Of a stretch of 10,485 bases of DNA, positions 1 through 6,478 are shown piece by piece. The translations under genes were made by a program, and so were the position numbers. Source of the stretch: JBMNNU01 sp050942695. GTDB lineage: Bacteria > Chloroflexota > UBA6077. Numbering within the stretch: the first letter of the stretch is position 1; the number at the start of each line of letters is the position of its first letter. Location: positions 1-10,485 of the forward strand of contig JBMNNU010000106.1 in assembly GCA_050942695.1 (NCBI GenBank), in the 5' to 3' direction. Below the pieces are notes generated by a model that was not told the DNA's origin, did no database searches, and saw nothing but the letters and a program-made list of their open reading frames with translations.

Positions 1-42
1 AAGTTGCTGTAGCTGCAAGCGTACCATCCGTACGCCCAGCCT

Positions 43-233
43 GGCGATGGTTGGGTCGGTCACTCCATGTTATCTACGTTGTGACTCGTGTCGTGAACCA
101 TGCCAAGATCTAAGGACCTTTGGCCTGAGTCGAAAGGACCTAAGTCTCCGTTGTAACGGAGAAGTATTGCCGATACTTAATGAGAGCAGACTGGGCACTA
201 TGCTAAGAGACTATCCAATACCCAACCAGCGCT
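43..233 (+). ncRNA. Candidate structured RNA closed by a long-range helix
   Basis: TGGTTGGGT at 48-56 is perfectly complementary to ACCCAACCA at 220-228. After one mismatch (47/229), four more pairs (43-46 with 230-233, one of them G-T) extend the stem. The helix encloses about 160 bases holding at least four local hairpins: 58-63/81-86, 113-121/133-141, 146-150/157-161 and 162-167/173-178. An alternative six-base pairing, 143-148 with 207-212, is also possible. I compared it by eye with SAM, TPP, cobalamin, lysine, fluoride, c-di-GMP and c-di-AMP riboswitches and with 6S, SRP, RNase P and tmRNA cores, and found no match. The strand is assumed from the downstream genes; the helices would also form in the reverse transcript. 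Confidence 0.35.
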
Positions 234-242
234 CCCCGCTGG
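226..242 (+). promoter_or_regulatory. Hairpin competing with the leader's closing helix
   Basis: CCAGCG (226-231) pairs perfectly with CGCTGG (237-242) around a 5-base loop. Bases 226-233 are also the 3' side of the long-range helix with 43-49, so the two structures cannot form together, as in a two-state leader. No U-tract follows, so it is not an intrinsic terminator. Confidence 0.35.
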
Positions 243-284
243 GACGATCCGCTAGCGGTAACGGACAGCTTCTTAGCTCACAAA

Positions 285-300
285 TCCGTATGACGGAAGG
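285..300 (+). promoter_or_regulatory. cheA ribosome binding site overlapped by a small hairpin
   Basis: GGAAGG at 295-300 is the Shine-Dalgarno sequence, six bases before the cheA ATG at 307. TCCGT (285-289) can pair with ACGGA (293-297) around a 3-base loop, burying the first half of that site. A five-pair stem is weak on its own, so control of translation is only a suggestion. Confidence 0.4.
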
Positions 301-306
301 TTAACA

Positions 307-2406
307 ATGCTGACTTTTGATGCCGCACCGGATGAATTGCAGCTATTCCTCCAAGAAGCGGAGGAGCAGTTGCAGCTACTGGATCAGGATATCGTTCTCC
401 TCGAAAAAGAGGGCCCTCGACCTGAGCTACTGCAGGAAATTTTTAGGGCAGCCCATACATTAAAGGGGTCTTCGGCAGCGATCGGCCACAAGAGAATGGC
501 GATGTTGACCCACGCGATGGAGAACGTCCTGGATCAACTGCGACAAGGCCAAACAGAGTGTAGCACAGGGTTGATAGACCTTCTTTTAGAGAGCTTAGAC
601 GGATTACGATTGCTCAAGTTAGAGGTCGAGACTCTCGAAGAGGGGGATTTTGACCCTACAGAGCTAGTCGAAAGCCTCGACAACATAATTTCAGCATCCT
701 CCCAGACTACGTCGATAGCTTCGCCTTCAGTTGCAGAACCTTCTGAAACCGAATTCCAACCACCGATAGACGCTGAGGCAACAGGGGACTTCAGGGTTTA
801 TGTCAGAATTGCTGATGATTGCCCTCTGTCCGCCGCAAGATTACTCCAGGCCTACATCGAAGCGTCCAGCTTCGGGCAGGTAGTTCACTCCAATCCAAGC
901 CTGGAGGCTATCGAAAAGATGGAAGTCGGCCTCCAGTTGGAAATGCTGATGAGGGTCAACGAGGACCGTGAAGGATTGGTAAAAGCCCTGGAAGCGCTTC
1001 CTGACGTTGTTGAGGTGAAGGTTACTGTCGAAGATCCGGTTGTCGCCGTAGATAGCTGTGGAAATCCGTTGGAAAGTCCAGAACCCTCCGCCAAATCGGC
1101 CGGAGCCGAATCGCTATCGGCTAAGACAGATTCTGAAAAGAGAATTCTGGCAGGGTCCAAGACTGGCAAACCACGAGCGAACGGTAACTCCCATGGGGGC
1201 CTCGGGAAAACTGTTCGAATAGATGTATCTCGTTTGGATAACCTTCTCAATCTGGTTGGAGAGCTTGTTATCGACCGCACTCGATTGACGCAGCTCGGCG
1301 GGCAACTCCAGCTTAAGTATGACGACGAGGCAATCGGGGAACTGACCGATACAACCCTACATATCGGGCGCATCGTAGATGAGCTTCAGGAAAGCATAAT
1401 GAAAGCTCGGATGTTGCCTGTAGAAAGCCTGTTTAACAGGTTGCCCAGAGTCGTGAGAGACCTGGCCCAGCGAATAGGGAAAAAAGTGGACTTCGTGATC
1501 GAAGGCAAGGAAACCGAGCTGGATAGGTCTGTCATAGAAGAGCTGCACGATCCTTTGGTACACCTGCTTCGCAATTGCGTAGACCATGGTATCGAGCCTG
1601 CCGATAAGCGATTGGAGTTAGGCAAATCGGAAATCGGGACGGTCAGGCTATCGGCTATGCACCGTGAGAACCGCATATTGATTCGAGTCGAAGACGATGG
1701 CAAAGGGATCGACGCTGCGAAAGTTAAAGCAACCGCCGTCAATCGAGGAGTCATCACCCAGGAGGCAGCCGACCGAATGTCGGATCAGGAGGCCTTAGAT
1801 CTGATATTTGCGCCGGGCTTCAGCACCGCAGAGACGGTCAGCGACGTATCGGGCCGGGGCGTAGGTATGGACATCGTTCGAACTAACATCGAAAAGCTGA
1901 ACGGTTCAGTATCAGTTGAAACGTGGATGGGTAAGGGCACTCGATTCACGTTAGAGTTGCCTTTGACCCTAGCGATTATCGATGCGTTGATGGTTGGTCT
2001 TGGGGACGAAATATTGGCGATCCCTTTAGTTTCTGTGGTGGAAACACTCCGTGTTACAAAATCAGAGATACAGTGCATCAACAAGCGACAGGCGATACAG
2101 CTTCGACAAAAGGTGCTGCCACTAGTAGCGCTCGATCAGGCACTCTGCCTTCCATCAAAAGAGAGCGATTCGGATCGGGTATTCGTCGTAGCAGTCCGGG
2201 TTGGAGAAAACCGGTTTGGGCTGATCGTGGACTCGCTGCTAGGGGAGCTGCAGGTAGTAATCAAATCTCTCGGCAGGCAGGTAGGTAATATCGCCGGTGT
2301 CACCGGAGCAACCATCCTTGGAGATGGGAGAGTCGCGTTAATTCTGGACGTTCCAAGCCTGATCAAATATGTCCTCGAAGAACAGACGAAGGTATGGGCT
2401 GCATGA
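307..2406 (+). CDS. cheA: Chemotaxis histidine kinase CheA
   Basis: Cytoplasmic kinase that reads receptor state through CheW and phosphorylates CheY and CheB. At 699 residues all five CheA domains are visible. The HPt (P1) domain has its phospho-acceptor His50 in AAHTLKGSS. A P2-like response-regulator docking domain spans about 160-245, followed by a Ser/Lys-rich linker to about 298. The P3 dimerisation helices begin at TVRIDVSRLDNLLNLVGEL near 300. The P4 ATPase has an N-box with Asn423 and His427, DDGKG at 463-467, GRGVG at 516-520 and GKGT at 542-545. The CheW-like P5 domain runs from about 556 to the end. The ATG at 307 has GGAAGG six bases upstream. The stop overlaps the next gene as ATGA, implying translational coupling. 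No cheW or receptor gene is in the window, so its coupling partners are encoded elsewhere. Confidence 0.97.
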   Translation: MLTFDAAPDELQLFLQEAEEQLQLLDQDIVLLEKEGPRPELLQEIFRAAHTLKGSSAAIGHKRMAMLTHAMENVLDQLRQGQTECSTGLIDLLLESLDGLRLLKLEVETLEEGDFDPTELVESLDNIISASSQTTSIASPSVAEPSETEFQPPIDAEATGDFRVYVRIADDCPLSAARLLQAYIEASSFGQVVHSNPSLEAIEKMEVGLQLEMLMRVNEDREGLVKALEALPDVVEVKVTVEDPVVAVDSCGNPLESPEPSAKSAGAESLSAKTDSEKRILAGSKTGKPRANGNSHGGLGKTVRIDVSRLDNLLNLVGELVIDRTRLTQLGGQLQLKYDDEAIGELTDTTLHIGRIVDELQESIMKARMLPVESLFNRLPRVVRDLAQRIGKKVDFVIEGKETELDRSVIEELHDPLVHLLRNCVDHGIEPADKRLELGKSEIGTVRLSAMHRENRILIRVEDDGKGIDAAKVKATAVNRGVITQEAADRMSDQEALDLIFAPGFSTAETVSDVSGRGVGMDIVRTNIEKLNGSVSVETWMGKGTRFTLELPLTLAIIDALMVGLGDEILAIPLVSVVETLRVTKSEIQCINKRQAIQLRQKVLPLVALDQALCLPSKESDSDRVFVVAVRVGENRFGLIVDSLLGELQVVIKSLGRQVGNIAGVTGATILGDGRVALILDVPSLIKYVLEEQTKVWAA

Positions 2407-3029
2407 TCACCCAACCAACAAGGATAGAGCGATGCTCTGAAGATCTATACGCAAAGATCGCTGGCTGTTTAGACGGCGCTGCGAAGCAGATTTCTGCTGC
2501 GCTCGGCCGCCCAATAGGTATCAATACAGCCACGTTATCGGTACTCGATATGTGGAAGGTGCCGGTCTTATTCTGGCAACCTGAGGAGGAGATTGTTGCT
2601 ATCTACATTTCCATCTCGGGCGACATCCAAGGCTACATAATGCTAGAAATCTCTACCCACGAGGCTTGCCAGTTGATTGAGATGATGCGCTGCCGCACAA
2701 AGGGGATGGCAACAACGCTAGGTACCCTGGAGCGCTCTGCGCTGGGTGAGATAGCGAAACTGACAAGCATCGCGCTTTGTAAAGCAGTAACCGAAGGGGT
2801 TTTTTTTAATATCCGCCTCTCTCCACCGGCTGTACTGGTGCAACCAGCTTCTTTTGCCTTGGACATACTGGGGCCAGATACGATCGATTCTCCACGGCAG
2901 GCTCTGGTAGCGGAGAACTATTTCCTCGTTGGTCGACATAAGGTCAAGGCGCTATTAGTGATTGCACCGGAGACGCCATCGTTGGCCACAGTTTTGGAGG
3001 TTCGTGAGAGGCGATGGGAGATCAGGTAA
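2403..3029 (+). CDS. cheC: CheC-family protein with both catalytic sites degraded
   Basis: The length (208 residues), pseudo-two-fold layout and position directly before cheD match CheC, which in other bacteria dephosphorylates CheY-P and binds CheD. The first half-repeat helix starts near residue 14 and is followed by a GDIQGYIMLE strand (73-82). The second repeat reads SALGEIAKL at 112-120. The family motif is [D/S]-x3-E-x2-N with a Pro 23 residues after the Asn. Site 2 keeps Ser112, Glu116 and Pro142 but has Lys119 for Asn. Site 1 reads KIAG at 18-21, losing both Glu and Asn. The protein is therefore probably a CheD or CheY-P binding partner rather than a phosphatase. I prefer the ATG at 2403, which overlaps the cheA stop as ATGA and has GAAGG 10 bases upstream; the ATG at 2394 is only one base from that site. 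A run of eight T lies at 2800-2807. Confidence 0.85.
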   Translation: MITQPTRIERCSEDLYAKIAGCLDGAAKQISAALGRPIGINTATLSVLDMWKVPVLFWQPEEEIVAIYISISGDIQGYIMLEISTHEACQLIEMMRCRTKGMATTLGTLERSALGEIAKLTSIALCKAVTEGVFFNIRLSPPAVLVQPASFALDILGPDTIDSPRQALVAENYFLVGRHKVKALLVIAPETPSLATVLEVRERRWEIR

Positions 3030-3511
3030 TTGTTCCTGTGGGTATAGGCGAGCTTCGAGTAAGCAATAGCCTGCAGGAGGTGTTGATCGCGTATGGATTA
3101 GGTTCCTGCATAGGGGTGTCTGTATATGATCCACATGCCAAAGTAGCCGGGTTAGCCCACGTGATGTTGCCGAACAGCAAGGAAGCGTTAAGCCAAAAGC
3201 CTCTCGGAAAGTTCGCGGATTTGGCGGTGCCTATGCTGCTGGAAGAGATCAGGAGGTTGGGAGGTCAACCGCGACGTTTGGTTGGGAAGATAGCTGGAGG
3301 GGCCCAGATGCTGATCGGAACGGGCTTTTCTCAAAACGGATTCAACATTGGAGAGCGAAACATACATGCCGTAAAAGCTGCAATGGAACGACATGGGATT
3401 TCTTTGGTTAACGCCGATATTGGCGGCAACCGTGGGCGCACCATGGCGCTGCATGTAGGAACAGGAAGGACAACTGTCCGCATTATCGGCGAAAAAGAGA
3501 AAGAGCTCTGA
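3014..3511 (+). CDS. cheD: CheD, receptor glutamine deamidase family
   Basis: CheD proteins deamidate glutamines on chemoreceptors and form a complex with CheC. The 165-residue protein has the family signature GLGSC at 28-32, with the nucleophile Cys32, and AHVMLP with His49. The Cys-to-His spacing of 17 equals that of Thermotoga CheD (Cys27, His44). The third active-site residue of that enzyme, Thr21, lies six before the Cys; here the position is Ala26 (codon GCG). The rest of the fold looks complete, including KIAGGAQM and NIGERN. Activity may be reduced, or the protein may act mainly as a binding partner. The ATG at 3014 lies inside the cheC-like gene (16-base overlap), with GAGAGG ending three bases upstream and GGAGG at 2996-3000, so the two genes are almost certainly translated together. 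Confidence 0.93.
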   Translation: MGDQVIVPVGIGELRVSNSLQEVLIAYGLGSCIGVSVYDPHAKVAGLAHVMLPNSKEALSQKPLGKFADLAVPMLLEEIRRLGGQPRRLVGKIAGGAQMLIGTGFSQNGFNIGERNIHAVKAAMERHGISLVNADIGGNRGRTMALHVGTGRTTVRIIGEKEKEL

Positions 3512-3548
3512 TTATCATTTCGGCTGTTAGAAAGGGGGTAGTATTTAG

Positions 3549-3905
3549 ATGGCAACTTTGCTTGTAGTAGATGATGCTGCCTTTATGAGAATGCGTTGCT
3601 CAAAACTGTTGATAGAAAACGGATACAAGGTTATCGAAGCGGAGAATGGTGCTCAGGCGGTGCGATTGTACCAACAACACAAGCCCGATGGGGTGCTTTT
3701 GGATATCACCATGCCCGAGATGGACGGCCTGACCGCTTTGAAAGAAATCCGTAAGATGGACCCTAACGCCAAGGTGGCCATGGTAACGGCTATGGGCCAA
3801 CAGTCCATCGTGATGGAAGCTCTCAAGTCAGGCGCTAAGGATTTTGTATTAAAGCCTTTCCAGAGTGACAGAGTGCTGGGTACTGTCAAGAAACTGGTAG
3901 GTTAG
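3549..3905 (+). CDS. cheY: Chemotaxis response regulator CheY
   Basis: Single receiver domain of 118 residues that carries the phosphoryl signal from CheA to the flagellar switch. All receiver landmarks are present: the acidic pair Asp8-Asp9, phospho-acceptor Asp52 in LLDITMPEMDG, Thr80 in VTAMGQQ, the aromatic switch residue Phe99 and Lys102 in LKPF. The short length and TAMGQQ motif match the CheY type of Thermotoga and Bacillus rather than the enterobacterial one. AAAGGGGG (3531-3538) lies 10 bases before the ATG. The 37-base gap after cheD is the largest within the chemotaxis block; I see no promoter or terminator in it. CheB starts directly after its stop codon. Confidence 0.96.
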   Translation: MATLLVVDDAAFMRMRCSKLLIENGYKVIEAENGAQAVRLYQQHKPDGVLLDITMPEMDGLTALKEIRKMDPNAKVAMVTAMGQQSIVMEALKSGAKDFVLKPFQSDRVLGTVKKLVG

Positions 3906-5024
3906 ATGATGCTTCGAGATGCAGCATTCAACGCAGCTCCATCCAAGAGCATCAGAGTACTGGTTGTCGACGATTCGGCATTCATGCGCTATCTGATCAC
4001 CAAGCAGCTTGAAGCCGATAGCTCTATCGAAGTTGCCGGTAGCGCAAGGGATGGAATAGACGCCATAGAGAAAATCGCTCAATACAAGCCCGACGTGGTT
4101 ACCCTAGATCTGGAAATGCCCCGGATGCACGGATTAACGGCATTAGAGCAGATCATGAAAGAAAACCCGGTCCCGGTGATCCTGCTTAGCACCCTCACAC
4201 AGGAGGGCGCTGCCGTCACCATTAGAGGCCTTGAACTTGGGGCTGTGGACTTCGTCACGAAACCTTCGGTAGTTCAGGCGGCGTCAGCCGACTCCACATG
4301 GACTCAACTTATCGAGAAAATCAAGGCTGCTTCAGGGCTCAACCTCAGGCAACTGCGCTTTCGAATGAGCTATAAACAGTTGGCCGAAGCCAGAAGCTTG
4401 TCTTCGGTATCGCCTGCTCGGTTTTCCTCACGGAAGCCATCTAAAGTAGTCGTCATCGGCACGTCCACAGGTGGGCCAAGGGCACTGTTTGAGGTGGTGC
4501 CTCGCCTTCCGGCTAATCTACCTGTGGGAATTCTGATCGTCCAGCACATGCCGGCTGGATTCACGCGATCGCTGGCGAACAGGCTCAACGAAGTATCGTC
4601 TTTGGAGGTAAGAGAGGCTGCTGATGGAGATACCGTTGAGATCGGCACTGCCCTATTGGCTCCTGGGGATTTTCACATGATAGTCAGACAGGGAGGGCGA
4701 ATCACCCTGGAGAAAAGTCCACCCCTTCACGGAGTAAGGCCTGCTGTAGATATTACGATGCAGTCGGCAGCTTCGATATATGGATCATCGACCATAGGGG
4801 TAATACTAACCGGGATGGGCACAGACGGCACCAATGGGGCTATCGCAATAAAAAAATTTGGGGGCTTTGTGGTAACAGAAGATGAGGCTACCTGCGTTGT
4901 GTATGGTATGCCACGGAGTGCCAGCGAGGCAGGTGCGTCTAATAAAGTGGTTCGATTGGAGAATATAGCCGCCACCATCATCGAGGCTGTTTCTCAAAAA
5001 AATAAAGAGTTGGTGCATAGGTAA
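3906..5024 (+). CDS. cheB: Chemotaxis protein-glutamate methylesterase CheB
   Basis: Removes methyl groups from receptor glutamates (and in many species deamidates glutamines), activated by CheA phosphorylation. It has 372 residues with two domains. The N-terminal receiver has Asp22-Asp23, phospho-acceptor Asp68, Thr and Lys equivalents in LLSTL and TKPS, and then a linker of about 50 residues. The C-terminal esterase has Ser187 in GTSTGGP, His214 in VQHMPAGFT and Asp307 in GMGTDG, the expected catalytic triad. The receiver reads MPRMHG where MPRMDG is usual. The ATG follows the cheY stop with no gap; a second ATG one codon later (3909) could also serve. Two seven-A runs (4850-4856, 4996-5002) lie inside the gene. 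CheR follows after two bases. Confidence 0.96.
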   Translation: MMLRDAAFNAAPSKSIRVLVVDDSAFMRYLITKQLEADSSIEVAGSARDGIDAIEKIAQYKPDVVTLDLEMPRMHGLTALEQIMKENPVPVILLSTLTQEGAAVTIRGLELGAVDFVTKPSVVQAASADSTWTQLIEKIKAASGLNLRQLRFRMSYKQLAEARSLSSVSPARFSSRKPSKVVVIGTSTGGPRALFEVVPRLPANLPVGILIVQHMPAGFTRSLANRLNEVSSLEVREAADGDTVEIGTALLAPGDFHMIVRQGGRITLEKSPPLHGVRPAVDITMQSAASIYGSSTIGVILTGMGTDGTNGAIAIKKFGGFVVTEDEATCVVYGMPRSASEAGASNKVVRLENIAATIIEAVSQKNKELVHR

Positions 5025-5026
5025 AG

Positions 5027-5857
5027 ATGGCGATTTTAGGTGAACGGTTGGCGAGCAATCCAATATGCGCAGACGACATAGCCTATGCTTTCTTTCAGAG
5101 ACGGGTAAAGGCGCTTACAGGGATTGACTTAACGGCATACAAAAGCCAGCAAATGCGGCGAAGGCTCGGCACCTTGATCGCACGGAATAAGGTGGCAAAC
5201 CTGTATGAATACGCACGCGTTCTCGAGCAACCTGCAAAGCTGCAAGAGTTCCTAGATTTCTTCACCATCAACGTATCAGAGTTCTTCCGAATACCAGAAA
5301 AATTTGAATACCTGGAAAGGCACATCGTTCCAAAAATCATGGTTAGGGGCCGTGAGTTCCGAGTTTGGAGCGCTGGATGCTCCAACGGGTCGGAGCCCTA
5401 TTCTTTAGCTATGATGCTTGAAGACATGGCACCTAATGGCCGCTGGAGCGTGCTTGCTACAGACGTTGACAGGTCAATCCTGAAAAAGGCGCAAAAGGGT
5501 GAAGGATACTCGCCAGCAGACATTCGCAATGTTAGCAATCGCCGACTGCAAAGATATTTTCAACGAGACACATCTGGGTACCGGGTCGTCGATTCGCTGA
5601 AGCGCCGCATCAGGTTTCAGCACCACGACCTATTGAAGGATCCCTTCGAATCCGGATTTCAGCTCATCTTGTGCAGGCATGTCGTGATCTATTTCACTGA
5701 AGAAGCTAAAGATATCCTATACAAAAAATTCGCGGACTCCCTGGTCGAGGGAGGGATACTGTTTGTCGGAGGTACGGAAATTATCCCTCGGGCCAGGGAA
5801 ATCGGTTTGGAAAACGTATCTATCTCATTTTATAGAAAGACCAGCGCTAGTAGATAG
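5027..5857 (+). CDS. cheR: Chemotaxis protein methyltransferase CheR
   Basis: S-adenosylmethionine-dependent methylation of receptor glutamates, opposing CheB. The 276-residue protein has the N-terminal helical domain (about 10-85, ending in INVSEFFR) and the methyltransferase fold. The SAM-binding motif is WSAGCSNGSEPYSLAM at 114-129, followed by LATDVD and LILCRHVVIYF. In the last motif His218 stands where most CheR proteins have Asn (CRNVLIYF). The ATG at 5027 is two bases after the cheB stop, with AGG at 5019-5021 as a weak ribosome site, so coupled translation with cheB is likely. There is no C-terminal receptor-tethering pentapeptide or TPR extension. Confidence 0.96.
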   Translation: MAILGERLASNPICADDIAYAFFQRRVKALTGIDLTAYKSQQMRRRLGTLIARNKVANLYEYARVLEQPAKLQEFLDFFTINVSEFFRIPEKFEYLERHIVPKIMVRGREFRVWSAGCSNGSEPYSLAMMLEDMAPNGRWSVLATDVDRSILKKAQKGEGYSPADIRNVSNRRLQRYFQRDTSGYRVVDSLKRRIRFQHHDLLKDPFESGFQLILCRHVVIYFTEEAKDILYKKFADSLVEGGILFVGGTEIIPRAREIGLENVSISFYRKTSASR

Positions 5858-5867
5858 CGAATTTTTT

Positions 5868-5885
5868 AGGAGGTTTAGCGCGTTG
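5868..5885 (+). promoter_or_regulatory. Strong Shine-Dalgarno that sets the TTG start of cheX
   Basis: AGGAGG at 5868-5873 lies nine bases before TTG at 5883, and no ATG or GTG in this frame is as well placed. It argues against the in-frame ATG at 5763, which would overlap cheR by 95 bases. Confidence 0.75.
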
Positions 5886-6362
5886 AATGATCAGGTAATC
5901 AAGAAATTTGTCGCTTCCGCAATACAGGTTCTCAGCACCGAGTTAGGTGTGGGGGCTCGAGTAGACCAACCCTCGGCACAGGGTGACTATTACGTGAGTA
6001 AAGGGGTAACGGCACTCATCGGTGTTACGGGTCGATTGCGCGGAATGGTGATATTTGGCCTGAACGAGGAGACCGCCCTCAAGCTAGTTTCTCACATGAT
6101 GGGATCCGAATTCGAGAAGCTTGATGAGGTAGCTCAAAGCGGCGTGGCTGAGATGGCCAACGTGGTCGTTGGATCTTTCGTGACATCTTTAGCTGAACTC
6201 GGATTCAGTTGCGGAATAACCCCACCTGCAGTAATGATCGGGAAGGATACGGTGATCAGTACTCCCAACATAAAGCGGCTCGTCATTCCTCTCCAGGTAC
6301 CTATTGGGAACATAGAAATCCAATTGGCGTTGAGAGACAATCGAGTCAATTACTCCTCATAA
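5883..6362 (+). CDS. cheX: CheX, CheY-P phosphatase
   Basis: CheX proteins hydrolyse CheY-P and act as dimers with one active site each. From the TTG at 5883 the product is 159 residues, the usual CheX length. The diagnostic motif is SGVAEMANVVVG, giving catalytic Glu90 and Asn93, followed by GITPPAVMIGKD, which matches the conserved SPP-V--G segment of the family. The preceding strands (TALIGVTGRLRGMVIFGL) and helix are typical. The catalytic pair is intact here, unlike in the CheC-like protein upstream, so this is probably the phosphatase that ends the signal. It begins 25 bases after cheR and is the last gene before the 320-base non-coding stretch. Confidence 0.9.
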   Translation: MNDQVIKKFVASAIQVLSTELGVGARVDQPSAQGDYYVSKGVTALIGVTGRLRGMVIFGLNEETALKLVSHMMGSEFEKLDEVAQSGVAEMANVVVGSFVTSLAELGFSCGITPPAVMIGKDTVISTPNIKRLVIPLQVPIGNIEIQLALRDNRVNYSS

Positions 6363-6383
6363 TATCCGCTTCCCCCTAAATGG

Positions 6384-6411
6384 TTGCAATAGGGTAAAGC
6401 CTAACAATAAT
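6384..6411 (+). promoter_or_regulatory. Weak candidate sigma-70 promoter before flgC
   Basis: TTGCAA (6384-6389) and AATAAT (6406-6411) are separated by 16 bases and match the -35 and -10 consensus at four and five of six positions. It would give a leader of about 260 bases containing the repeat element. AT-rich sequence can produce such a match by chance. Confidence 0.2.
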
Positions 6412-6431
6412 TAAGGGTTTTCCCTATGCAG
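6384..6431. repeat. Interrupted inverted repeat TTGCAATAGGG / CCCTATGCAG
   Basis: ATAGGG (6389-6394) pairs with CCCTAT (6422-6427), and one bulged base lets 6384-6387 continue pairing with 6428-6431. A small GGG-TTTT-CCC hairpin sits at its inner right edge. No U-tract follows, so it is a poor terminator. Its right arm carries CCTATGCAG, the same motif that ends the element at 6479-6650. Confidence 0.5.
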
Positions 6432-6478
6432 CTTATCTTCTCAATCTCGTAGCATTCATACGCCATCTCTGCTGGCCG

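Larger units (their letters stand above)
1..306 (+). other. Unassigned region upstream of cheA, rich in inverted repeats
   Basis: No recognisable gene lies here. The stretch is crowded with perfect inverted repeats: 19-24/30-35, 58-63/81-86, 113-121/133-141 (with one A-A mismatch), 146-150/157-161, 162-167/173-178, 226-231/237-242, 249-258 (self-complementary) and 285-289/293-297, plus a long-range helix 43-56/220-233. That density suggests a structured RNA or 5' leader. Against this, one frame is open without a stop from base 2 to the TAA at 302-304, two bases before the cheA ATG, which could be the tail of an upstream gene. Its conceptual product is Cys- and Arg-rich at the start and resembles no family I know. 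A second frame runs from base 3 to a TAA at 111-113. I see no convincing sigma-70 promoter. Confidence 0.6.

Noticed and set aside
41..60. GGCGATGG resembling the start of a fluoride riboswitch
   Set aside because: The complementary CGCC segment and the rest of the conserved core do not follow, so the short match is probably chance.
167..204. TTGCCG and TATGCT as a promoter for cheA
   Set aside because: The boxes are about 26 bases apart, too far for sigma-70, and match the consensus poorly.
43..233. Retron-like RNA suggested by a closing helix around hairpins
   Set aside because: No reverse transcriptase follows; the next gene is cheA, and no priming guanosine context is evident.
885..1373. 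Long minus-strand open frame inside cheA
   Set aside because: It is a shadow of the strongly conserved cheA frame, with no ribosome site and a low-complexity Ser/Arg product.
2394..2402. ATG at 2394 as the start of the cheC-like gene
   Set aside because: The nearest ribosome site ends one base before it; ATG 2403 has proper spacing and an ATGA overlap with the cheA stop.
4850..5002. Two A7 runs in cheB as programmed frameshift sites
   Set aside because: cheB is intact in one frame and no alternative product or stimulatory structure is apparent; Lys/Asn codons explain the runs.
5763..5882. ATG at 5763 as the cheX start
   Set aside because: It would overlap cheR by 95 bases and add 40 residues unlike the family; TTG 5883 has a strong AGGAGG site.
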